A stretch of 11,671 nt of DNA from Candidatus Bathyarchaeota archaeon ex4484_135 (GTDB lineage: Archaea > Thermoproteota > Bathyarchaeia > EX4484-135), in assembly GCA_002255025.1 (NCBI GenBank), contig NJEJ01000019.1:1-11671 (forward strand), given 5' to 3'. The notes beneath the pieces were generated by a model. That model made no database searches. It saw only the letters and a list, made by a program, of their open reading frames with translations, and was not told the origin of the DNA. The translations under genes were made by a program, and so were the position numbers. Position 1 is the stretch's first letter. Every line of letters starts with the position of its first letter. Shown piece by piece: positions 6,084 through 11,360 of this stretch.

Positions 6084-7415
6084 TCACACCCCCTCCATGA
6101 GCACGTCCACCACGTCCAGCTCAAGCACTTGAGCACCTGCCCTTATAAGCTCAGAGATGCTGGGCCTCGTCCTGCCCTCGTCACCTGTCACCAACTCCTT
6201 CACGTAGAGGCCTCCATCACACCTGACCCTAATCCTGACCACGTCGGGGCCGAGGCGTTTTATGACCTTGAGTTCCCTGACGGACCTGATCCTCGTCTTA
6301 TCTGGCCTCCTGTGCAGGACCCTGAGGGGCGTCCTCTGCCTTATCGTGATGCCTGAGAAAGCCTCTTCAAGGCGACTGAGTTCCTCGTCCGATACAGGCC
6401 TGTCGAACTTCACGACCACCTCGTATATCTTCTCGGCCTTCTCGGATTTCACACGCCTGATGAAATCCCTATCAACGTACTTCAGGCCCGATACAGATAC
6501 CATGCCTTTCGCACGCCTGTTTATCTCTTCCTCGAGGGCCCTCAAGTCGACCTTGCGTTTCCTAGGCCTCTTGACCTCTACCACGAAGGGCCTGCCGGGC
6601 CCCAACATCCTGGCATCTATGTCCTCCCGGCCGGCAGCGTGGAAAGCAGCATCCTCACCCTGGAAGGCCTCTATAACGGGCTCGCATACGAGCTCTGATA
6701 TAGATGTCGGGTAGAGCTTGCCTGTCCAATTGCACCTAGGGCACCCACGGCCACCGCAGCGTGTGCAAATCCACTTGGCCTGTGGTATGCCCCTCACGAG
6801 CTTCCTGTAACGGCCTGCTATGAAGACCGGGTTGGGCTGTACTTCGACAGTGCCCTCAGAAGGCCTCACGAGGATCAGGATGTCCGGTTTCCTGTACTCC
6901 ACGGGCACGTTCAGGGCCTTGGAGATGAGCTTGCCTATCTCGCGGCTGAGCTCGTTCCTCAGGGCCTCGGCGTGCTCTATCCCGAACTCGGCTCTTAAGG
7001 CGTCCTCGCGTTCCTCTATCTCGGGAGGTAGTTCAATCCCGACCAAGAAGTTGTAAAACTCATAGTCTTTGAGGGCCTCTAGGGCCTTCGAGGCCAGCTC
7101 TCCTACCTTGACCGTCATACCACAGCATAAGTAGCACTCCTCCGGCCTGGGAGGTACTTCCTGGCCTATTTTCTCCAGGAAGGCTCTTGCAGGCTCGAAG
7201 AAGCCGTTTGAGGCCAGGTCCCTTATGACCTTTAGGGCCTCTTCGTCTCCTTCCTTCAGCCTCAGGTGGGCAGTGAGGAAGAGGGTCGTCTTCACGGCAC
7301 GTCCTCTCTCGGCGTTGGAGAGGCCGTAGCCAAGCAGGGCGAACTGCCTGCCGAGGCAGGAATCGCATAACGGGTACTTCTCGAGCATGGAACGGGCCTT
7401 CTTCAAGATGTCCAT
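6084..7415 (-). CDS. pus10: tRNA pseudouridine(54/55) synthase Pus10
   Basis: A 443-residue archaeal Pus10, which isomerises uridines 54 and 55 in the T-loop of tRNA. The N-terminal zinc-binding region has Cys17 and Cys20 (CDSCLGRQF) with Cys94 and Cys97. A THUMP-like domain follows (about 100-200). A second zinc-ribbon-like CxxC pair comprises Cys217, 220, 225 and 228 in CTRCGGRGCPRCNWTGK. The catalytic domain carries GREDIDARMLG (262-272); Asp265 is the probable catalytic aspartate by analogy with the GRTD motif of other synthases. The C-terminal PUS fold includes the VRELKVIKRLG and GGLYVKELVTGD strands. The ATG at 7415 lies 4 bases past the srp54 stop, with TTGAGGAA as its binding site. 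Length and motifs are normal. Confidence 0.95.
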   Translation of the reverse strand: MDILKKARSMLEKYPLCDSCLGRQFALLGYGLSNAERGRAVKTTLFLTAHLRLKEGDEEALKVIRDLASNGFFEPARAFLEKIGQEVPPRPEECYLCCGMTVKVGELASKALEALKDYEFYNFLVGIELPPEIEEREDALRAEFGIEHAEALRNELSREIGKLISKALNVPVEYRKPDILILVRPSEGTVEVQPNPVFIAGRYRKLVRGIPQAKWICTRCGGRGCPRCNWTGKLYPTSISELVCEPVIEAFQGEDAAFHAAGREDIDARMLGPGRPFVVEVKRPRKRKVDLRALEEEINRRAKGMVSVSGLKYVDRDFIRRVKSEKAEKIYEVVVKFDRPVSDEELSRLEEAFSGITIRQRTPLRVLHRRPDKTRIRSVRELKVIKRLGPDVVRIRVRCDGGLYVKELVTGDEGRTRPSISELIRAGAQVLELDVVDVLMEGV

Positions 7416-7419
7416 TTCC

Positions 7420-8760
7420 TCAACCCGCCTTGAAAGGCCAACCCTTCAGCTTCAGGGCGAAAGGCCTACGCCTCATCTTCTTGAACTGCTTGCTCATCTT
7501 CCTCATCATGTTGTAGTACTTTATCAGCTCCCTGACATCTCTCTCGTCCGTGCCGGAGCCACGTGCTATACGCCTTATCCTCGATGCATTAAGTATCCTC
7601 GGGTTGGCCATCTCCTCAGACGTCATGGAGTTCATTATGGCAAGCCACTTCTTCACCTTCACTTCCATTTCCTCGAAGGCCTCCTTGGGTAGCTCGTAGG
7701 AGAAGCCGGGCAGGAGGCCCAGGAGCTTGCTCAACCGGCCCCTCTTGGTCATGCCCTCAAGCACTTCCCTCAGCTCGTAGAGGGTGAACTTACCTCTAGC
7801 TATGGCCTCCACGGCCTCGGCAGAAACTTCTTTCTCGGCTTCCCGGACCTTCTCAACTATACTCTCTATGTCCCCTATGCCCAAGAGGCCCGCTATGAAC
7901 CTGGAGGGGACGAAATGCTCTATGTCCTCGGTTTTCTCCCCCGTTCCCACGAACTTAATAGGTGCACCCGTGGCTGCCACGGCGGAGAGGGCACCGCCTC
8001 CCCTGGCGGACCCATCTAGCTTGGCCAAGAATATAGAGCCTATGGGCGTGGCCTCGTGAAAGGCCCTGGCCTGGACGGCTGCCTGCTGGCCTATGGTGGC
8101 GTCTATGACCAACATGACCTCATCGGGCTTGATGACCTCTGCCAGGGCCCTCATCTCCTCCATGAGGGCCTTCTCCTCCTTGTGTCTGCCAGCCGTATCT
8201 ATTATGATGACATCAAGGTCTGAGAGTTCCTTCAGGCCCCTCAGGGCTATGCCGACCGGGTCCTTGCCCTCGGGCTCGCCGCAGAAGGGGACGCCAACAC
8301 GCTCGGCAAGCTGGGCCAGCTGGGCGTAGGCACCAGGCCGGTAGGTATCGGCACATATCAGGCCGACTTTAAGGCCCTTCTTCTTAAAGAAGTAGGCCAG
8401 CTTAGCAGCAGAAGTAGTCTTCCCAGAGCCCTGGAGACCAACAAGCATAATGACCTTACGTTGACCAGGCTTAATACCTATATCGACGGGCTTCTCGCCC
8501 ACGAGCCTGACCAATTCCTCATACACAACCTTTATGACGTGCTCACGCCTAGAGATGCCGGGCGGTAGTTCTTCCTTCAAGGCCCTCTCCCTGACGCGTT
8601 CTGAGAGGGCGAAGACAAGCCTGACGTTCACGTCGGCCTGGAGGAGGGCCCTCTGTATATCACGTACCAATTCGTTAACGAGCTTCTCGTCTACGGCAGG
8701 TGCCCTGAACACACGCCTGAGGGCATCATACAGGGCCTTGCCCAGCCTGCTCAGCACCAT
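7420..8760 (-). CDS. srp54: Signal recognition particle 54 kDa protein, SRP GTPase
   Basis: A 446-residue SRP54 (Ffh homologue). It binds signal sequences and SRP RNA and delivers ribosomes to the membrane through GTP-dependent contact with FtsY. The N domain (about 1-95) is helical. The G domain has G1 GLQGSGKTT (108-116), the ADTYRPGA stretch (137-144), G3 DTAGR (188-192) and a G4 motif AKLD (246-249) where TKLD is common. GGGALSA follows. The Met-rich M domain ends with the RNA-binding signature SRIRRIARGSG (393-403). The ATG at 8760 follows a GGAAGG site. It heads the minus-strand block, 4 bases before pus10. The 157 bases upstream carry a candidate C/D sRNA on the same strand. Confidence 0.96.
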   Translation of the reverse strand: MVLSRLGKALYDALRRVFRAPAVDEKLVNELVRDIQRALLQADVNVRLVFALSERVRERALKEELPPGISRREHVIKVVYEELVRLVGEKPVDIGIKPGQRKVIMLVGLQGSGKTTSAAKLAYFFKKKGLKVGLICADTYRPGAYAQLAQLAERVGVPFCGEPEGKDPVGIALRGLKELSDLDVIIIDTAGRHKEEKALMEEMRALAEVIKPDEVMLVIDATIGQQAAVQARAFHEATPIGSIFLAKLDGSARGGGALSAVAATGAPIKFVGTGEKTEDIEHFVPSRFIAGLLGIGDIESIVEKVREAEKEVSAEAVEAIARGKFTLYELREVLEGMTKRGRLSKLLGLLPGFSYELPKEAFEEMEVKVKKWLAIMNSMTSEEMANPRILNASRIRRIARGSGTDERDVRELIKYYNMMRKMSKQFKKMRRRPFALKLKGWPFKAG

Positions 8761-8800
8761 GCCTTCCTTTAGGTGCCCTCGGGTAGAGATAAGCGTGTGG

Positions 8801-8856
8801 TCAGATTATTGAGCCTTCCTCATGGCCTGGGGCTCGGCGACTAGGTGTTTCATCAC
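8801..8856 (-). ncRNA. Candidate box C/D guide sRNA (16S rRNA target)
   Basis: On the minus strand from 8856: box C GTGATGA (8856-8850, exact), a 12-base guide AACACCTAGTCG (8849-8838), D' CCGA (8837-8834, one mismatch), a 10-base spacer, C' ATGAGGA (8823-8817, one mismatch), a 12-base guide AGGCTCAATAAT (8816-8805) and box D CTGA (8804-8801, exact). At 56 bases with two 12-base guides this is the textbook archaeal layout. TGG and CCA flank the boxes as a short terminal stem. The first guide pairs over 10 contiguous bases (one G-U) with GGCUAGGUGU, which I recall after GTAAACGATG in archaeal 16S. By the fifth-base rule it would place 2'-O-methyl on a U equivalent to E. coli 827. I found no target for the second guide. 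Confidence 0.7.
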
Positions 8857-8868
8857 TCCAAGGGCCTT

Positions 8869-8913
8869 GCCCGGCCTGTCTTAAGTACGTTCTGTCTCCC
8901 AAGACCTCCGGGC
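8869..8913 (-). other. Two-part hairpin downstream of the PCMT stop
   Basis: On the minus strand, five bases after the PCMT stop, GCCCGG (8913-8908) pairs with CCGGGC (8874-8869). Inside it, GTCTT (8905-8901) pairs with AAGAC (8882-8878) around an 18-base loop, with an asymmetric AG/AGG internal loop between the stems. It ends 12 bases before box C of the candidate sRNA. It could terminate or protect the PCMT transcript, or belong to the sRNA precursor. There is no T-run. The rest of the 8761-8917 gap holds only the sRNA and the GGAAGG site of srp54. Confidence 0.4.
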
Positions 8914-8917
8914 AGCT

Positions 8918-9400
8918 TTACCTGAAGCCATAACGGCCCCTCAGGGGCACGAAGGCTACCCCGCCGAGGTCCTGGACCTTGACCTTGTCCCCTTCCTTCC
9001 GCACCTTAAGGAGGCTCTGGAAGAAGTGGAGGCCACCGACCGGTATGAGCATTATGCCCCCGTCCTTCAGCTGGTCGATTAAGGGCCTCGGCACGTCCGG
9101 TGCGGCAGCCGTGACCAGTATCCGGTCATAGGGGGCTTCTGGCGGGTAGCCCAGCGAGCCATCTCCGTGGAGGACCGTTATCCTGTCCGAGAAGCCGTTG
9201 GTCTCTATGTTCTTCTTGGCCATCAGGACCAGCTCGGGCACTATCTCTATGGTCCAGACGTGGCCCCACTCCTCCTTAGGTACGTCGGACGGTGCTACAA
9301 CCTCGGCCACCGTGGCAGCGTGCCAGCCGGAGCCAGCACCTACCTCGAGGACCTTATGCCCCACGTCGAGTTCTAAGGCCTCGTTCATTATGGCTACCAT
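8918..9400 (-). CDS. pcm: Protein-L-isoaspartate O-methyltransferase, C-terminal part
   Basis: A 160-residue open frame carrying the methyltransferase core. It uses S-adenosylmethionine to methylate isoaspartate in damaged proteins so that normal aspartate can re-form. Motif I KVLEVGAGSGWHAATVAEVV lies at 16-35 of this part. TIEIVPEL, LHGDGSLGYPPEAPYDRILV and a PVGG segment follow. The fragment begins exactly at the MVAIMNEAL that should directly follow SAPH. It lacks the N-terminal helices and the GQTVSAPH motif, which lie in the same reading frame at 9449-9658. A 48-base insert with an in-frame TGA separates them. The ATG at 9400 could in principle serve as an internal start, but no good ribosome binding site precedes it. 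The joined protein would be 230 residues, about normal. Confidence 0.88.
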   Translation of the reverse strand: MVAIMNEALELDVGHKVLEVGAGSGWHAATVAEVVAPSDVPKEEWGHVWTIEIVPELVLMAKKNIETNGFSDRITVLHGDGSLGYPPEAPYDRILVTAAAPDVPRPLIDQLKDGGIMLIPVGGLHFFQSLLKVRKEGDKVKVQDLGGVAFVPLRGRYGFR

Positions 9401-9448
9401 GTCTCACCCAGCCCGACCCCCGAAACGGGCCCCGGAGGGGTCGGGGCC
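9401..9448 (-). other. 48-base GC-rich in-frame insert interrupting the PCMT gene
   Basis: Between the His codon of SAPH (9451-9449) and the ATG of MVAIM (9400-9398) lie 48 bases, 38 of them G or C, with an in-frame TGA at 9406-9404. Removing exactly these bases gives the family sequence SAPHMVAIM with no loss or gain. Within it CCCGACCCC and GGGGTCGGG form a 9-bp stem. I tested every in-frame length from 42 to 54 for a canonical bulge-helix-bulge splice motif (4-bp helix flanked by opposed 3-base bulges) and found none complete; the best has 3 of 4 pairs. It may be an atypical intron, a translational bypass element, a disabling insertion or an assembly artefact. Confidence 0.7.
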
Positions 9449-9658
9449 GTGTGGTGCAGATACGGTCTGCCCGAACCCTATGGGGAGCGGCGTGTCCACG
9501 TGGGCGTATGGCTTCAGCCTGTCTGGGAGGAACTTATACCTCGGTACCTTCCTCATGGCCCTTATGACCTTCTCGGACCTGAGGATGCGTTCGGCCCTAA
9601 GCCTCGATATCAGTTCTTCCCATTTCTTCTCCAGCTCTTCTTGGCTCAAGGCCGACAC
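9404..9658 (-). CDS. pcm: Protein-L-isoaspartate O-methyltransferase, N-terminal part
   Basis: An 84-codon frame. Its first 70 residues are the PCMT N terminus: a helical cap (SQEELEKKWEELISRLRAER), then VPRYKFLPD (38-46) and PLPIGFGQTVSAPH (57-70), the substrate-binding motif of the family. The last 14 residues (GPDPSGARFGGRAG) come from the GC-rich insert and match nothing in the family, and the frame ends at TGA 9406-9404. The remaining methyltransferase core continues in the same frame from 9400. The start is GTG at 9658-9656. A TATA-like GATATATAG about 27 bases upstream suggests a leaderless transcript. Without removal or bypass of the insert this fragment alone cannot bind S-adenosylmethionine. 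An upstream gene on the other strand (DUF371) shares the promoter region. Confidence 0.85.
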   Translation of the reverse strand: MSALSQEELEKKWEELISRLRAERILRSEKVIRAMRKVPRYKFLPDRLKPYAHVDTPLPIGFGQTVSAPHGPDPSGARFGGRAG

Positions 9659-9681
9659 CTGCAGGTTTATGGCACCGGCCC

Positions 9682-9689
9682 TATATATC
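9682..9689 (-). promoter_or_regulatory. TATA box for the PCMT gene in a divergent promoter region
   Basis: GATATATA on the minus strand centres about 27 bases ahead of the GTG at 9658, the spacing expected for a leaderless archaeal transcript. The element is nearly palindromic, so it could also serve the divergent DUF371 gene. For that gene a separate TTTATG at 9666-9671 lies about 29 bases ahead of the ATG at 9697. Confidence 0.5.
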
Positions 9690-9696
9690 GTCCGGC

Positions 9697-10152
9697 ATGG
9701 CCGTCGAGGTCGTGAGGGCCAGGGGGCACCCGAGCGTTAGGGCTGAGCACCCGACCACGCTCGAGATAACACGCGAGGAGGAGCTGACGCCGAGGGGCGA
9801 TTGTATAATAGCCGTTGGGGCCGATAAGGCCGCTAAGGACCTGAGCGAGGAGTTCAAGCGGTTGGCCAGGTCAGAGGAAGCCACCATAACCATGACGATT
9901 GAGGTGCCCTCCCTGGGCCTGAGGGAGGTCATAACGGGCCGAGGGCACCCGGGCCTGACGTTCGACCACCCGACCGATATGGTCGTCAGAAAGAGCGATT
10001 ACGTCTGCGGCCGGACGGTGGCCATAAGGGCTGATAAGGCCGCTAAGGACCTGTCGAGGGAACTCGTGAGGGCCCTGAGGGACCCGAGGACGGAGGTCAT
10101 CATAAGGCTCGAGGTCAAGCTACCTCCGCATCGACCACTACCTGCCACCTGA
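9697..10152 (+). CDS. DUF371 family protein
   Basis: A 151-residue archaeal DUF371 protein of unknown function. The family hallmarks RARGHPSVRAEHPTTLEIT and LTPRGDCIIAVGADKAAKDL occupy the first half. The second half repeats the pattern: GRGHPGLTFDHPTDMVV, then CGRTVAIRADKAAKDLSREL, so the protein is an internal duplication of about 70 residues. Part of the duplication is identical at the DNA level over 21 bases (9823-9843 and 10033-10053). No catalytic motif, membrane segment or signal peptide is seen. The conserved His, Asp and Cys residues could bind a ligand, but this is speculation. The ATG at 9697 is used; a GTG at 9712, in frame and about 27 bases after TATATAT, is an alternative leaderless start. 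Its 3' end overlaps trm5 by 38 bases on opposite strands. Confidence 0.88.
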   Translation: MAVEVVRARGHPSVRAEHPTTLEITREEELTPRGDCIIAVGADKAAKDLSEEFKRLARSEEATITMTIEVPSLGLREVITGRGHPGLTFDHPTDMVVRKSDYVCGRTVAIRADKAAKDLSRELVRALRDPRTEVIIRLEVKLPPHRPLPAT

Positions 10153-11191
10153 AGGGCCCAATGGCCCTCACCCTCCTGACCGCCAGGATCTGCCTCACGG
10201 ACCGACCTGCCCTTCCAACACCTTCTTCGAGGACCCTGAGGGCCTCTTGTTCCGGCTCTGGAGCACCGGCGAATGTGTAAAAGTGGATCATGCCCCCCTC
10301 AGGCCTGAGGGCCTCGCAGGCTACGTCTAGGAACTCATGGGCCTTCTCGGGCAAGTTCATTATGACCCTGTTGGCCAGGCCCTTAAGGCCTGATCTGACG
10401 GCTTCGCTGGCGTCCGAGAGGACTGGCACCACATATCCCCTGACCTTGTTCAAGACCACGTTTTGGGCCAGGTAATGGAAGGCCCAGGGGTTCACGTCCA
10501 CCGCGTAGGCCAGCACGACCCCCGCCCGCTTGGCCGCCAGGATGGAGAAGGGGCCTACGCCAGCGAACATATCTAAGATGACCTCGCCTTTCCGGACCTG
10601 GGAGGCAACTCTCGCGTGCTCGAAGGAGAGCCTGGGCGAGAAGTAGACCTTGGCCACGTCGAGCCGGAAGATGCAGCCGTGCTCTCTATGGACCGTCTCC
10701 GTCGGGCCAGAGCCAGCTATCGGCACGAGCTCCCTGAGCCTGAACTCGCCCGAGACAGGCCCTCCCTTGGCTAAGACGAGCCTTACCTTCTTGTGGACGG
10801 CCATTATGGCCGAGCCCACGAGAGACCTGTAGGGCCAGAGGGGCTCAGGGAGTTCTATAATGGCCACGTCCCCCACCACGTCGAAGGACCTAGGGACCAA
10901 ATCCATTAGTTCCCCAGGAAGAGAACCAGAAAGCACGTCCAGAAGTCTCCTGGGCTTCTCCCTCGGCCTGAAGTCAGCAGTACCTACCTCTACTCGGCCC
11001 AGCTTCTCCTCAAGGACCTCGAGCTCGTCCTCGTGGGGCTCCCTGACGAGGGGGAAGAGGACCAGTCCTTCCTTCCTGATAGGGCGGCATGACCTATCCA
11101 ATAGGCCCAACTCCTTCAGCACCCTAAGGACCCTTGAGGCAAGCTCACGCCTGACGCCCACATAAGGCCTCTCCATGGAGCTCAAACCCAT
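10115..11191 (-). CDS. trm5: tRNA (guanine(37)-N1)-methyltransferase Trm5
   Basis: A 358-residue class I methyltransferase that makes m1G37 next to the anticodon in tRNA, which prevents +1 frameshifting; in archaea it also leads into wyosine synthesis. A small N-terminal domain (about 8-70) precedes the middle RNA-binding domain. That is followed by VYFSPRLSFEHARVA (182-196), SAM motif I DMFAGVGPFSI (207-217), DVNPWA (232-237), the NLP catalytic-loop motif (279-281, in MNLPEKAHEFLD) and MIHFYTF (301-307). The C terminus ends with the typical FRWQVVVDAEVA. Two starts are possible: ATG 11191 (used) or ATG 11176 (MERPYVGVRRELA). Neither has a strong ribosome binding site. The gene is divergent from the glycosyltransferase and convergent with DUF371, so it is probably transcribed alone. 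Confidence 0.93.
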   Translation of the reverse strand: MGLSSMERPYVGVRRELASRVLRVLKELGLLDRSCRPIRKEGLVLFPLVREPHEDELEVLEEKLGRVEVGTADFRPREKPRRLLDVLSGSLPGELMDLVPRSFDVVGDVAIIELPEPLWPYRSLVGSAIMAVHKKVRLVLAKGGPVSGEFRLRELVPIAGSGPTETVHREHGCIFRLDVAKVYFSPRLSFEHARVASQVRKGEVILDMFAGVGPFSILAAKRAGVVLAYAVDVNPWAFHYLAQNVVLNKVRGYVVPVLSDASEAVRSGLKGLANRVIMNLPEKAHEFLDVACEALRPEGGMIHFYTFAGAPEPEQEALRVLEEGVGRAGRSVRQILAVRRVRAIGPFRWQVVVDAEVA

Positions 11192-11226
11192 GTGTGGCCA
11201 GCCTTACCTAAGCCTTTCCAGCATGA

Positions 11227-11238
11227 CCAGGGCCCTGG
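11227..11238. repeat. 12-bp perfect palindrome in the trm5/glycosyltransferase gap
   Basis: CCAGGGCCCTGG is a perfect inverted repeat, 36 bases upstream of the trm5 start, within the 169-base divergent gap (11192-11360). It could be an operator for trm5, but one chance palindrome in a GC-rich genome is not surprising. I see no other gene in this gap. Confidence 0.25.
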
Positions 11239-11303
11239 AGTTCAGAATTTCATGAAAAGCCACACGTGAAAAAGGCCGAGAGAAGCTGGAATTGAGATTT
11301 CCG

Positions 11304-11316
11304 CAAACCTTATATT
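11304..11316 (+). promoter_or_regulatory. BRE/TATA promoter of the glycosyltransferase gene
   Basis: CAAACCTTATATT combines an A-rich BRE-like stretch with the TATA box TTATATT (11310-11316). A start about 26 bases downstream falls near 11339, leaving a leader of about 22 bases with GGAGG at 11349-11353, seven bases before the ATG at 11361. Composition, spacing and position agree. Confidence 0.55.
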
Positions 11317-11360
11317 GCCTATGAAATAGCCCTCGGTGTAGTGCAGTAGGAGGATAGGAG

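Noticed and set aside
6080..6136. Longer L21e start at 6136
   Set aside because: It would overlap the pus10 3' end and add a Trp/Cys-rich leader not found in L21e. The GTG at 6079 gives the normal 97-residue protein.
8204..8225. ATGATGA followed by CTGA on the plus strand antisense to srp54
   Set aside because: A guide of only 9 bases, no C' or terminal D box, and it lies opposite conserved G-domain codons; probably chance.
8806..8853. Small ORF on the minus strand (ATG to TAA, 15 codons) with a GGAG upstream
   Set aside because: It coincides base for base with the C/D sRNA candidate: its ATG lies inside box C (GTGATGA). The peptide is too short to judge, and the RNA explanation accounts for more of the sequence.
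9401..9448. Canonical bulge-helix-bulge intron in pcm
   Set aside because: Pairing was checked for every in-frame intron length from 42 to 54 bases around the junction. The best central helix had three of four pairs and no adjacent inner helix. The insert is reported, but not as a proven intron.
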